From an uncultured Bacteroidales bacterium (GTDB lineage Bacteria; Bacteroidota; Bacteroidia; Bacteroidales; UBA932), in assembly GCA_944326325.1 (NCBI GenBank), contig CALVDQ010000004.1, positions 1-64,000 on the forward strand: 64,000 nt of DNA, given 5' to 3'. Shown in pieces: positions 35,253 to 44,759 of this stretch (within the stretch, counting starts at the first letter, position 1; every line of letters begins with the position of its first letter). Below the pieces are notes generated by a model. It made no database searches and was not told the origin of the DNA. It was given only the letters and a program-made list of their open reading frames with translations. Both the position numbers and the translations under genes were made by a program.

Positions 35253-36828
35253 ATTCCCATTCGATGGTTGCAGGCGGTTTCGAACTTATATCGTACACGA
35301 CCCTGTTGACCCCTCTTACCTTGTTTATGATATCATTGCTCACCTTCGCCATGAAATCGTAAGGAAGATGTACCCAGTCTGCCGTCATCCCGTCCGTCGA
35401 GATTACGGCCCTGAGTGCGATGGTGTATTCGTATGTCCGTTCATCCCCCATGACCCCGACGCTCTTTACCGGCAGGAGAATCGCTCCGGCCTGCCAGATT
35501 GAGTCGTAAAGATTCGTGGCAGTCATTGTCGGGTCGGAAGCGGAAGGCACTCCGTCTATCCTGTATTCCCTGAGACCGCGGATGAATATGTCATCTGCCT
35601 CCCGGAGTATCTCCAGTTTCTCCGGTGTCACTTCTCCGAGAATCCTGATCCCGAGTGACGGTCCCGGGAACGGATGCCGTCCTATCAGCACGTCCTTGAT
35701 GCCGAGAGCCCGTCCTACCCTGCGGACTTCATCCTTGAACAGCGAGCGCAGCGGTTCCACTATTTTCAGGTTCATCTTTTCAGGCAGTCCGCCTACGTTA
35801 TGGTGCGATTTTATGGTCGAAGACGGCCCGTTGACAGACGCTGATTCGATCACGTCCGGGTATATCGTACCCTGTGCGAGCCATCTTGCATTCTCTATCT
35901 TGCGTGCATATCCGTCGAAGGTCTCTATGAAGAGCCGTCCTATCACCTTCCTTTTCTGTTCAGGCTCGGTCACTCCTTTCAGCTGTTCGATGAATATTTC
36001 CGATGCGTCAGCACCGATGACGTTCAGTCCCATGTCCTGGTATGAGGCAAGCACATCCTCGAACTCGTTTTTCCTGAGCAGCCCGTTGTTTACGAAAATG
36101 CAGGTCAGGTTGTGCCCGATGGCCTTGTGCAGAAGTACCGCAGCAACAGTGGAATCCACCCCTCCGCTCAGCCCCAGGATGACCCTGTCATCTCCGAGTT
36201 TCGCCTTCAGTTCCGCAATCGCGGTGTCTATGAACGAGGCCGGGGTCCAGTCTCCCTTGCATCCGCAGATCCCGAGGGCGAAGTTGGACAGTATCCTGCT
36301 GCCTTCGGCGGTATGGTAAACTTCCGGATGGAACTGTACCGCATACGTCTGTTCTCCCTTTATATGATATGCGGCATTTACCACATCTGCAGTGGAAGCG
36401 ATCACTTCACCTCCGTGCGGAAGGGCGGCGATAGTGTCTCCGTGCGACATCCATACCTGCGACGGGGAAGCCACGCCTTTCATGAGAGGAGAGTCCGGGG
36501 CAGTCACCTCGAGCATGGCTCTGCCGTATTCCCGTGCTATCGAAGCATTGACTTCGCCGCCGTACTGCTGTGCGATGTACTGTGCCCCATAACATATTCC
36601 GAGAAGCGGAAGCACGCCTTTTATGCCGCTCAGGTCTGCCTGCGGGGCCTTTTCGTCCCTTACCGAAAAGGGACTGCCCGACAGGATGACTCCTTTTACG
36701 CTGCCGTCGAGGACAGGAATCTTGTTGTACGGGTAGATTTCGCAATACACATTCAGTTCCCTGAGCCTGCGTCCGATGAGCTGGGTGACCTGGGAGCCGA
36801 AGTCGAGGATGATGATTTTTTCCGTCAT
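35251..36828 (-). CDS. guaA: GMP synthase (glutamine-hydrolysing)
   Basis: A 525-aa enzyme converting XMP to GMP. The GATase class I domain (about 1-195) has the catalytic Cys in [12 protein letters not shown] and the His/Glu in QFHPEVYHT. The ATP-PPase P-loop [11 protein letters not shown] is at about 220, and the dimerisation domain at the C-terminus ([21 protein letters not shown]). Full length and intact. Its promoter carries the palindromic spacer motif seen at three other loci. Confidence 0.97.
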   Translation of the reverse strand: MTEKIIILDFGSQVTQLIGRRLRELNVYCEIYPYNKIPVLDGSVKGVILSGSPFSVRDEKAPQADLSGIKGVLPLLGICYGAQYIAQQYGGEVNASIAREYGRAMLEVTAPDSPLMKGVASPSQVWMSHGDTIAALPHGGEVIASTADVVNAAYHIKGEQTYAVQFHPEVYHTAEGSRILSNFALGICGCKGDWTPASFIDTAIAELKAKLGDDRVILGLSGGVDSTVAAVLLHKAIGHNLTCIFVNNGLLRKNEFEDVLASYQDMGLNVIGADASEIFIEQLKGVTEPEQKRKVIGRLFIETFDGYARKIENARWLAQGTIYPDVIESASVNGPSSTIKSHHNVGGLPEKMNLKIVEPLRSLFKDEVRRVGRALGIKDVLIGRHPFPGPSLGIRILGEVTPEKLEILREADDIFIRGLREYRIDGVPSASDPTMTATNLYDSIWQAGAILLPVKSVGVMGDERTYEYTIALRAVISTDGMTADWVHLPYDFMAKVSNDIINKVRGVNRVVYDISSKPPATIEWE

Positions 36829-36856
36829 TATTTCCTGGTTTCTGAAAAATTCTCCG

Positions 36857-36888
36857 CAAAAATAAGAATCTGTTTTGACATTTTCAAA
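36857..36888 (-). promoter_or_regulatory. Promoter of guaA with palindromic spacer
   Basis: TTTG (36885-36888), 20 bases, TATTTTTG (36857-36864) on the minus strand. The spacer reads AAAATGTCAAAACAGATTCT, one of four near-identical spacers in this window. Confidence 0.8.
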
Positions 36889-36994
36889 TAACGGAAAGGA
36901 TGCAGCCCGGATTGGAAAAACGGGGTTATACCTTTATAATCTGATTTTTCAGGCAAAAATGACATAAAAAATTCGTTTTGTTTCGAGAATTTTC

Positions 36995-37002
36995 TACTTT
37001 TG
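36995..37002 (+). promoter_or_regulatory. -7 box of typA
   Basis: TACTTTTG, 24 bases before the typA start. A TTTG lies only 14 bases upstream, too near for a standard -33. Confidence 0.5.
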
Positions 37003-37026
37003 CAGTCCTTTTTGAAATATACATAG

Positions 37027-38829
37027 ATGGATATTAGAAACATAGCGATTATCGCCCACGTAGACCACGGGAAGACCACTCTTGTGGACAGGATGATCTA
37101 TCAGGCGAAGCAGGCAAGGGAGCAGGAAAAACTCGGAGAACTGATCCTCGACAACAATGACCTGGAGAGGGAGAGAGGGATCACGATTCTTGCAAAAAAT
37201 GTTTCCGTGCCTTACAAAGGTGTGAAAATAAACGTTATAGATACCCCGGGGCATAGTGATTTCGGCGGCGAGGTCGAAAGGGTGCTGAATATGGCTGACG
37301 GGGTGCTGCTGCTCGTGGATGCGTTCGAGGGCTGTATGCCGCAGACAAGGTTCGTGCTCCAGAAGGCTATCGAGATGGGAAAGAAGCCTATTGTGGTGAT
37401 AAACAAGGTGGACAAGCAGAACTGCCGTCCCGATGAGGTGCAGGAGGAAGTCTTTGACCTGATGTTCTCCCTGAACGCTACTGACGACCAGCTGGACTTC
37501 AAGACCCTGTACGGCAGTGCCAAGCAGGGATGGATGTCCGAAGACTGGAGGAAACCGACCACTGACATCACGCCACTGCTGGATGCCATCCTGTCGGAGA
37601 TACCGGCCCCGGCTCACAATCCCGGAACGCCTCAGATGCTGATATCTTCCCTGGAATACTCTCCGTACGTTGGGCGTATCGCAGTGGGAAGAGTGACAAG
37701 AGGCGAGCTCAGGTCGGGGATGAACGTAAGTCTGTGCAAACGCTACGATATAATACAGAAACAGAAGATACGCGACCTTATGGTGTTCGACGGTCTGGGA
37801 AAGACCAAGGTGGATACCGTACAGTGCGGGGATATCTGCGCGGTGGTAGGCCTCGACGGTTTCGAGATCGGGGACACCGTGGCCGACTATGAGAATCCGG
37901 AGCCTCTGCCTCCTATAGAAGTGGACGAGCCTACCATGAGCATGCTATTCTGCATCAACAATTCGCCGTTCTTCGGACGCGAGGGCAAGTTCGTCACTTC
38001 CCGCCATCTGAAGGAACGTCTCGAGAAGGAACTTGAAAAGAACCTGGCCCTCAGGGTTAAGCCGGGACCCAATGCGGATTCCTTCGTGGTCTACGGCAGG
38101 GGAGTCCTCCATCTGTCGGTCCTCATAGAGACGATGAGACGCGAAGGATTCGAACTGCAGGTAGGTCAGCCTAAAGTGCTGGACAAGACCATAAACGGCC
38201 AGCGCTGCGAACCAATAGAGAACCTTACCATCGAGGTGCCGGAGGAGTTTGTGGGCAAGGCCATAGAGATTGCGACCAGAAGAAAGGGGGCCCTCCTGCA
38301 CATGGAGGCGAGGGGAGACCGTACCCACCTTGATTTCGATATCCCGGCCAGGGGACTCATGGGACTGCGCAGCAATTTGCTGACGGCAACCCAGGGCGAG
38401 GCTGTGGTGGCGCACCGTTTCAAAGGTTACGAGCCATACAAGGGCGATATTGAAAGCCGTACCAACGGCTCTCTCGTATCTCTCGAGACCGGGGTCGCCG
38501 TAGCCTATTCCATGGACAAGCTCCAGGACAGGGGCCGTTTCTTCGTGGAGCCAGGGGACGAGATATATGCCGGACAGGTAGTCGGGGAGCATACGAGGGA
38601 AAGGGACCTCAATATCAATATATGCAAGACCAAGAAACTGACGAACATGAGGGCTTCCGGAAGTGACGACAAGGTGATGCTCCCGCCTCCGATAGTATTT
38701 TCCCTGGAAGAGGCCCTGGAATATATCCAGGAGGACGAACTTGTTGAGGTGACGCCTAAATCCATGAGAATCAGGAAAATAATTCTCGATGAGATAGAAA
38801 GGAAGAGAAAAAGTGGAAATTTGGATTGA
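37027..38829 (+). CDS. typA: Translational GTPase TypA/BipA
   Basis: A 600-aa GTPase. G1 is AHVDHGKTTLVD, G2 region RGITILAKN, G3 DTPGHSDFGG, G4 INKVDKQNC. EF-G-like domains III and V and the BipA-specific C-terminal domain follow (about 480-600). It assists 50S assembly and stress or cold adaptation. It is monocistronic: the next gene has its own strong promoter. Confidence 0.96.
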   Translation: MDIRNIAIIAHVDHGKTTLVDRMIYQAKQAREQEKLGELILDNNDLERERGITILAKNVSVPYKGVKINVIDTPGHSDFGGEVERVLNMADGVLLLVDAFEGCMPQTRFVLQKAIEMGKKPIVVINKVDKQNCRPDEVQEEVFDLMFSLNATDDQLDFKTLYGSAKQGWMSEDWRKPTTDITPLLDAILSEIPAPAHNPGTPQMLISSLEYSPYVGRIAVGRVTRGELRSGMNVSLCKRYDIIQKQKIRDLMVFDGLGKTKVDTVQCGDICAVVGLDGFEIGDTVADYENPEPLPPIEVDEPTMSMLFCINNSPFFGREGKFVTSRHLKERLEKELEKNLALRVKPGPNADSFVVYGRGVLHLSVLIETMRREGFELQVGQPKVLDKTINGQRCEPIENLTIEVPEEFVGKAIEIATRRKGALLHMEARGDRTHLDFDIPARGLMGLRSNLLTATQGEAVVAHRFKGYEPYKGDIESRTNGSLVSLETGVAVAYSMDKLQDRGRFFVEPGDEIYAGQVVGEHTRERDLNINICKTKKLTNMRASGSDDKVMLPPPIVFSLEEALEYIQEDELVEVTPKSMRIRKIILDEIERKRKSGNLD

Positions 38830-38855
38830 CAATATAAAATTTTTTTATAACTTTG
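38826..38855 (+). promoter_or_regulatory. Promoter of DUF177-rpmF
   Basis: TTG (38826-38828), 19 bases, TAACTTTG (38848-38855), followed by a short leader of about 18 nt. Confidence 0.8.
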
Positions 38856-38879
38856 CACGCTCAAATCTATTTACGGGAT

Positions 38880-39413
38880 ATGAACAAATATGAATTTCTG
38901 ATACCGCTAAATGGATTGCCCGCAGGAAAGACTGTGACCGGCAGGAGTGTCGGAAAAGAGTTTTTTGAAAGTTTTGAAAATGCCGAGATAATTGACGCGG
39001 ACCTGCAGGTCTCGACGGTTGTCGAGAAGTCAGGACAGTACACTGGTGTCGACTGCCGGATTTCCGGAAAGGTTTCGGTGCCGTGTGACAGATGTCTGGA
39101 TCCTGTGGAGATTCCGGTGGATACCGAAGCGAGGCTCAGCATAAAGTTCGGGGCAGGTGAGGGAGCCGTGGATGACCCTTCTTCCGGAAGGGAGATAGTA
39201 AGGCTTCCGGAGGAGAATGCGGAACTTGACATGGCGCAGGTGATATATGATTATGTGTGCCTGTCGCTGCCGCCCAGGCGGGTGCATCCCGAGGGCGGGT
39301 GCAATGCCGAAGTGATGAAGTATCTGGAATCGGGAATACCGGTCTCCGGTCCGACGGAAGAGGATACGAAAGCCGGTCCTTTTGCAGTCCTCGGCGACCT
39401 TTTCAGGAACTGA
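38880..39413 (+). CDS. DUF177 (YceD-type) protein upstream of rpmF
   Basis: A 177-aa protein with the DUF177 core VPCDRCLDPVEIPV (CxxC) and the second metal-like region LPPRRVHPEGGCNAEV. The frame opens at 38853, inside the promoter, so the ATG at 38880 is used. DUF177/YceD proteins almost always precede rpmF; in plants and E. coli they are linked to 23S rRNA accumulation. rpmF follows by 70 bases. Confidence 0.9.
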   Translation: MNKYEFLIPLNGLPAGKTVTGRSVGKEFFESFENAEIIDADLQVSTVVEKSGQYTGVDCRISGKVSVPCDRCLDPVEIPVDTEARLSIKFGAGEGAVDDPSSGREIVRLPEENAELDMAQVIYDYVCLSLPPRRVHPEGGCNAEVMKYLESGIPVSGPTEEDTKAGPFAVLGDLFRN

Positions 39414-39483
39414 AGGCACCCGGACGTTTGCCGGACTGTCTTCCGGACCTGGCAATTTGGGAACATAAAAAATATAAATAAAA

Positions 39484-39666
39484 ATGGCACATCCGAAACA
39501 TAAGGTCTCTAAACAGAGACGTGACAAGAGAAGAACACATGACAAGGCTGTAGCTCCTACACTGGCTACATGCTCGAACTGTGGCGCGACTGTAATGTAT
39601 CACAGAGTCTGCCCGGAGTGCGGCTGGTACAGAGGTCGTCAGATTATCCAGAAGAGCGCCGAGTAG
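39484..39666 (+). CDS. rpmF: Large ribosomal subunit protein bL32
   Basis: A 60-aa protein with the bL32 N-terminus MAHPKHKVSKQRRDKRRTHD and an intact zinc ribbon: CSNCG near residue 35 and CPECGWYRGRQ near 48. The four-Cys form means no zinc-independent paralogue is implied here. Co-transcribed with DUF177. Confidence 0.97.
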   Translation: MAHPKHKVSKQRRDKRRTHDKAVAPTLATCSNCGATVMYHRVCPECGWYRGRQIIQKSAE

Positions 39667-39683
39667 GCATATCTTCTGAAAAC

Positions 39684-39755
39684 GGTCCCGTAGTTCAACG
39701 GATAGAATGGAAGTTTCCTAAACTTTAGATAGCAGTTCGATTCTGCTCGGGACTA
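39684..39755 (+). tRNA. tRNA-Arg (anticodon CCT)
   Basis: GGTCCCG pairs with CGGGACT (one G-T) and discriminator A. The anticodon stem GAAGT/ACTTT carries the loop TTCCTAA, giving CCT. The T loop TTCGATT is normal. CCA is not encoded. It reads AGG codons, a frequent arginine codon in the genes here. Confidence 0.95.
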
Positions 39756-39762
39756 CATCCGT

Positions 39763-39799
39763 GAAGGCGAGCCAAAAATTTTGGCCCGCCTTCCTTTTT
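39763..39799 (+). terminator. Terminator after tRNA-Arg
   Basis: GAAGGCG (39763-39769) pairs with CGCCTTC (39787-39793), with a GCC/GGC extension, then CTTTTT. Confidence 0.85.
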
Positions 39800-39953
39800 G
39801 GAAGCTCTTTAAAATTTTATCGGTATAGATTTTATGAGAGACTTCCGAGGAGAGAAAACATACAACGGGGAGATCCGTAAAAGGATTTTTGAGAAGAATC
39901 CGGACGGCTTCTTGCGGACAGCCATAATTTTTTACGGTTATTTTGCCGGTTGA

Positions 39954-39985
39954 TTTGTTATGCTGTCGGTTTCTGTGTATCTTTG
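39954..39985 (+). promoter_or_regulatory. Promoter of ridA
   Basis: TTTG (39954-39957), 20 bases, TATCTTTG (39978-39985); leader of about 15 nt. Confidence 0.8.
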
Positions 39986-40006
39986 CAGGATAAAGTGTTA
40001 TATGCC

Positions 40007-40381
40007 ATGAAACAGATAATAGCAACGGAAAATGCGCCCAAGGCGGTAGGTCCGTACTCCCAGGCGGTAGAAGTGAACGGAACTCTCTATATCTCGGGGC
40101 AGATTCCTGTAGTTCCGGCCGACGGTTCGGTTCCGGAAAGCATTGAAGCCCAGACAAGGCAGTCGCTGAAGAATATCGGGGCCATCCTTGAAAAGGCCGG
40201 CATGACCTATACGAACGTGGTGAAGTCCACCGTACTTCTCGATGACATAGCCAATTTCTCGGCGATGAACGCCGTATATTCCGAATTCTTTACTGTCGAG
40301 AAGCCTGCCAGGGCCTGCTATCAGGTAGCGGCTCTTCCGATGGGTGTCAAGGTCGAGATCGAGGCCATAGCGGTCCGCTGA
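40007..40381 (+). CDS. ridA: RidA family reactive-intermediate deaminase
   Basis: A 124-aa YjgF/YER057c/UK114 protein. It hydrolyses reactive enamine/imine intermediates made by PLP enzymes such as threonine dehydratase. GPYSQAVEVNGTLYISGQIP and the C-terminal RACYQVAALPMGVKVEIEAIA contain the substrate Arg and Glu. The ATG at 40007 follows the promoter; upstream codons from 39950 lie inside it. Confidence 0.95.
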   Translation: MKQIIATENAPKAVGPYSQAVEVNGTLYISGQIPVVPADGSVPESIEAQTRQSLKNIGAILEKAGMTYTNVVKSTVLLDDIANFSAMNAVYSEFFTVEKPARACYQVAALPMGVKVEIEAIAVR

Positions 40382-40382
40382 G

Positions 40383-42659
40383 ATGAACAGAAAGACGATC
40401 ATCCTGTGTGTGACGGTGACCGGGGTGTTTATCCTGATTGTGGCCGTCGCACTGTTCTTTTTATACTCCGGTACGGAGGACAGAAAGGCCTCCCTGTCAG
40501 AGAGACGGGAGTATATGCTCTTTTCCGCCGTTCCGTCGGACGCTTCCATGGTACTCAGGTTCGATGATCTGCGGACCATGACGGACTGTCTGCTTTCAGA
40601 GGACTCTCCTGTACATTATCTCGTGACTTCGAAGACAGGGAAGATGGTTTCCTTCCTTCAGAAAATATCTTCTTCTGAGGTCTGTCAGGGCGCGATGACC
40701 TGTTCCGCCGTCCTGTCTGTACACAATATAGGCGAACTTGCACCCCTGCTTCTTCTTGACGCAGGGCGGACAGGAGACGGTCCGTCGGCAGGAGTGGATT
40801 CGGTAATGTCCATGGCTTTGAGGACCGGCCTGTCGGTGCAGTATGCGGATGCCTCGGACTATGTTTCCGCAGGGAGTCCTCTCAGGAAAAGGGCTCTTCT
40901 TCTGGTGTCTCCGTCCGATATTCTTGTACAGTCCTCTCTGAGACATCTCAGGTCGGAGGTTTCCGTCCTGGATGTGAACGGGGTGCCGGAGTCTGTGGAG
41001 ATGCTGTCTTCCGGAAATATGATGATAATCCCTGAATCGGGAATCGGAAAAATTGCAGACCGGATTTTCTCAAGGACATACAGAGGGTATTCTGGCTTCA
41101 TTTCCAGGTTTGCCGACTGCACGGCCTTTTCCTTGGACGCCTATGATTCCGGCTCCGTTTCCATGACCGGCAGGTCCGTTTCCGGCGGAGGCCCGGGAGA
41201 TTTCATGAATGTCTACTCCCGCGTCAGTCCTTCCGTATCTGAAGTGTCGTCGATGCTGCCGTCCTATACGATCTGTGCTGCCGCAGTCCCTGTTGCCGAT
41301 GTATCGGAATATACGGCCGCATATCTTGATTTTGTCGAGACGAGGTCCCTTTCTAAGGATATGGAGTCAGAATTTGCGGCCATGAAGAAAAAGACCGGGA
41401 TATCCCCGGAAGACTGGGCTGCCGCCCTCGGATTGAAGGAGGTCGCTGCCGCGCGTTTTACAGCCGGTGGAAGTCTTGAAAAAGTCCTTCTTGCACATAT
41501 CGGCAGGCATGGCCTCAGGATATTGCTCAAGGGGAATGACGGGGTGACGGAAGATGACTGTCAGGGAAAAATCCTTGATTATGCCTACCAGGGCTATCTC
41601 TCATCCCTGTTCGGAGACCTGTTTTCGGCCGGTGACGAGACGCATCTCCTCATTTCAGGGGACTGGATTGTCATAGGAAGCTCCGCCGCACTGTCGGAGT
41701 ACACAAGCGGACGTGCCACGGACTATACCCTTAAAGATTATATCACGGATGTGGCGATAGAGGACGGGCTTTCTGCCAGAGACTCCTATTTCGTCTCCTA
41801 TATGTCTCTTGCCGAGGACTGGGATTTTACAGGATCAGTATTTACCAAGGACATATTCCAGGCGGTGAAGGCTTCCTCGGAGGGAGTCTCGTACGAACCG
41901 GTATTCTTTTCCGTGACGGAGGGCAAGTCAGGGCTGCAGATGAATTTTGACCTCGCCAGGACTGTGGTCCTGAAAAGCCAGGCCCCGACATTCGAAAGAG
42001 ATACCGAAGTGACTGTCCCGGAGGGCCCGTTCAGGGTCAGGAATTCCGGGACTGGAAAGATGAACCTGTTCTACCAGCAGGAGAATCTCTACCTTTGCCT
42101 GCAGGAAGAGAGCGGCAAGGGGCTTTGGGGCGTGCCTTTCAAGGAACCTATTTGCGGATGCGCCCAGACCGTGGACTATTATGCGAACGGCAAGCTGCAG
42201 ATATTGTTCGCTGCCGGTTCGAAACTGTATCTCATAGACCGGCTCGGACGTTTCGTCTCGCCTCCGTTCCCTGTGGATCTCGGGAAGAGGATACTTCTCG
42301 GTCCGGATGCCTATGACTTCTCGGGTAACGGGAAATACAATGTGATGGTCCTTCACACCGACAATACCATAGAGATGTACAACCTCCAGGGACGCCGTCC
42401 TGCGGATTGGAAGACCATAACCTCTAAAGAGACAATCAAGGGGCTTCCGGAGCGCATCAGGGTCGGAGGCCGGTCCTACTGGGTTGTCCGGACATCCATA
42501 CAGACGCTCATATTCGGCTTCTATGGCGGGACGGCGCTTACCTCGTTCACCGGCGACAGGATGATAAGGCCGGACAGCGAAATCACCCCGGCGGGAGACA
42601 ATGCCGTGGAGGCGGTATGCTATGACGGCCGGCGTCATACGATAAGACTGACAGAATAA
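40383..42659 (+). CDS. Large envelope protein, DUF3352-like
   Basis: A 758-aa protein with one N-terminal membrane helix (about 5-28) and a long soluble domain, Ser-rich and beta-rich. The opening after the anchor (AVPSDASMVLRFDDL) resembles DUF3352 proteins. The last 200 residues (about 540-758) have repeated strand patterns such as LYLIDRLGRFVSPPF and NTIEMYNLQG, suggestive of a beta-propeller. The ATG is one base after the ridA stop, so they are co-transcribed. Probably periplasmic and anchored. Function unknown. Confidence 0.6.
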   Translation: MNRKTIILCVTVTGVFILIVAVALFFLYSGTEDRKASLSERREYMLFSAVPSDASMVLRFDDLRTMTDCLLSEDSPVHYLVTSKTGKMVSFLQKISSSEVCQGAMTCSAVLSVHNIGELAPLLLLDAGRTGDGPSAGVDSVMSMALRTGLSVQYADASDYVSAGSPLRKRALLLVSPSDILVQSSLRHLRSEVSVLDVNGVPESVEMLSSGNMMIIPESGIGKIADRIFSRTYRGYSGFISRFADCTAFSLDAYDSGSVSMTGRSVSGGGPGDFMNVYSRVSPSVSEVSSMLPSYTICAAAVPVADVSEYTAAYLDFVETRSLSKDMESEFAAMKKKTGISPEDWAAALGLKEVAAARFTAGGSLEKVLLAHIGRHGLRILLKGNDGVTEDDCQGKILDYAYQGYLSSLFGDLFSAGDETHLLISGDWIVIGSSAALSEYTSGRATDYTLKDYITDVAIEDGLSARDSYFVSYMSLAEDWDFTGSVFTKDIFQAVKASSEGVSYEPVFFSVTEGKSGLQMNFDLARTVVLKSQAPTFERDTEVTVPEGPFRVRNSGTGKMNLFYQQENLYLCLQEESGKGLWGVPFKEPICGCAQTVDYYANGKLQILFAAGSKLYLIDRLGRFVSPPFPVDLGKRILLGPDAYDFSGNGKYNVMVLHTDNTIEMYNLQGRRPADWKTITSKETIKGLPERIRVGGRSYWVVRTSIQTLIFGFYGGTALTSFTGDRMIRPDSEITPAGDNAVEAVCYDGRRHTIRLTE

Positions 42660-42684
42660 TTGCACACATAAAAAAATAACGAGA

Positions 42685-44343
42685 ATGACTGAATTCAGAT
42701 CTGTTAACAAGCTTTACGAAGAAAGCTTCAGGGCCAACTGGGACCGCCCGGCCCTGTCCAATTACCAGGGTGTCACACTCCATTACCGCGATGTGGCGAG
42801 ACGGATAGCCAAGATGCACATCATGTACGAGCGCTGCGGACTGAAGAAAGGGGACAAGGTGGCGATATGCTCGAGGAACCAGGCTAACTGGGGGGTGTCC
42901 TTCCTTTCGGCCCTTACCTACGGTGCTGTGCCTGTGCCTATCCTCCACGAGTTCAAGGCCGGGAACATACATCATCTTGTGAACCATTCCGAAGCCAGGA
43001 TACTGTTCGTTGACGATGTGGTATGGGAAGGGCTCACTGAGACCGAGATGCCGGCCCTTCTTGCCGTCGTCCAGATAAATACCTTCTCTTTTCTCTATAC
43101 CAAGACGGATGAGATCAAGGTGGTAAGGGAACATCTGAACGAGTATTTCGGACAGAAATACCCTATGAACTTCACTCCTGGCGATATTGACTACTACGAG
43201 GATTCCGCGGACGAGCTTGCCCTGATAAACTATACTTCCGGTACGTCAGGGTTCTCGAAAGGAGTGATGATACCGTACAGGGCGCTTTACTCCAACATCT
43301 TTTTTGCTAAGACCGTGCTTCCCATGCTCGGCAATACTTCCAATGTAGTGGCAATGCTCCCTTCTGCCCATATGTACGGGATGATGTTCGAAGTGCTTTT
43401 CGAGCTTACCGTCGGTACCCATGTGCATTTCCTGACAAGGGTCCCGAGTCCGAAGATTATAATGCAGGCCCTTGCCGAGGTCCGTCCGGATGTGGTGATC
43501 GCCGTACCGCTTATCATCGAGAAGGTGTACAAGTCCAAGCTCAAGCCTATCCTTGACAAGAGCGGCATAAAGTTCCTTATGAAACTTCCGGGACTGGACC
43601 AGATGCTGATGAAAAAGATCCGCACGGAACTCGTTACGGCTTTCGGCGGCCGGTTCTACGAGGTCATCATCGGAGGGGCTGCCTTCAACAAGGAGGTGGA
43701 ATCGTTCTTCAAGAAACTCGGTTTCCCGTTCACTGTGGGCTACGGCATGACTGAATGCGCCCCTATCATCACGTACGATGACTGGCAGACCAACCGGGAG
43801 TTTTCCTGCGGGAAGGCTGCCCCGAATATGGAGATAAAGATTGATTCCCCTGATCCTGAGACGGTTTCCGGAGAGGTGCTTGTAAGGGGCATGAATGTCT
43901 TCCTCGGTTATTACAAGAACGAGGAGGCCACCAGATCCGCATTTACCGCAGACGGATGGTTCCGTACCGGTGACATGGGCGTCATGGACAAAGACGGGTA
44001 CCTTTATCTGCGCGGACGTTCAAAGTGTATGATTCTCGGTCCTTCCGGACAGAACATTTATCCTGAAGAGATAGAATGCGTGCTGAACAATATGCACTAT
44101 GTAGTCGATTCTCTCGTAATAGAAGACAAGGGTAGCCTTACGGCATTGATATATCCTGATTTCCATCAGGCCGAGATCGACGGACTGGACAAGGAACAGC
44201 TGATCGCCGATCTGAACAATTCCCTTGCCGTGACCAACAAGGAACTTCCGAACTATGCGCGCATAGCGAAGATTGAGATCATGCCGGAGGATTTCGAGAG
44301 GACTCCGAAGAGGAGTATAAAGAGGTATCTTTATCAGAGATAA
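42685..44343 (+). CDS. AMP-binding long-chain acyl-CoA synthetase
   Basis: A 552-aa adenylate-forming enzyme. The ATP-binding P-loop YTSGTSGFSKGVMIP is at about 191-205, GYGMTECAP the second core motif, and WFRTGDMGVMDKDGYLYLRGR the hinge with the catalytic Asp. It activates fatty acids with ATP and CoA; chain length is not predictable. No SD. Followed closely by the dCMP deaminase gene. Confidence 0.92.
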   Translation: MTEFRSVNKLYEESFRANWDRPALSNYQGVTLHYRDVARRIAKMHIMYERCGLKKGDKVAICSRNQANWGVSFLSALTYGAVPVPILHEFKAGNIHHLVNHSEARILFVDDVVWEGLTETEMPALLAVVQINTFSFLYTKTDEIKVVREHLNEYFGQKYPMNFTPGDIDYYEDSADELALINYTSGTSGFSKGVMIPYRALYSNIFFAKTVLPMLGNTSNVVAMLPSAHMYGMMFEVLFELTVGTHVHFLTRVPSPKIIMQALAEVRPDVVIAVPLIIEKVYKSKLKPILDKSGIKFLMKLPGLDQMLMKKIRTELVTAFGGRFYEVIIGGAAFNKEVESFFKKLGFPFTVGYGMTECAPIITYDDWQTNREFSCGKAAPNMEIKIDSPDPETVSGEVLVRGMNVFLGYYKNEEATRSAFTADGWFRTGDMGVMDKDGYLYLRGRSKCMILGPSGQNIYPEEIECVLNNMHYVVDSLVIEDKGSLTALIYPDFHQAEIDGLDKEQLIADLNNSLAVTNKELPNYARIAKIEIMPEDFERTPKRSIKRYLYQR

Positions 44344-44353
44344 GGTTTCTGTA

Positions 44354-44758
44354 ATGGAAAAATTCGACCACAGTTATCTGCAGATGGCCGCTATATGGGC
44401 CCAGAATTCCTACTGCAAGCGCCGCAAGGTCGGTGCGCTGATAGTGAAGGACAGGATGATAATTTCGGACGGGTACAACGGTACCCCGTCCGGTTTCGAG
44501 AATATATGCGAGGACGAGAACGGGGTCACCAAGCCCTATGTCCTCCATGCCGAGGCCAATGCGATAACCAAGGTGGCGAAATCCGGGAACAGCAGCCAGG
44601 GGGCCACTCTTTACGTGACGGCCTCTCCCTGTCTTGAGTGTGCCAAGCTCATAATACAGGCAGGAATCGCCAGGGTGGTGTACAGGGATGAATACAGGCT
44701 GACTGACGGGGTGGACCTGCTCAGGAAGGCCGGAATCAAGGTAGAAAAAGTAGATTGA
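44354..44758 (+). CDS. dCMP/cytidine deaminase family protein
   Basis: A 134-aa zinc-dependent deaminase with HAEANAI (zinc His and catalytic Glu) and SPCLECAKLI (PCxxC). CKRRKVGALIVKDRMIISDGYNGTPSGFEN is typical of ComEB-type dCMP deaminases, which supply dUMP for thymidylate synthesis. It ends one base before the protease gene. Confidence 0.93.
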   Translation: MEKFDHSYLQMAAIWAQNSYCKRRKVGALIVKDRMIISDGYNGTPSGFENICEDENGVTKPYVLHAEANAITKVAKSGNSSQGATLYVTASPCLECAKLIIQAGIARVVYRDEYRLTDGVDLLRKAGIKVEKVD

Positions 44759-44759
44759 T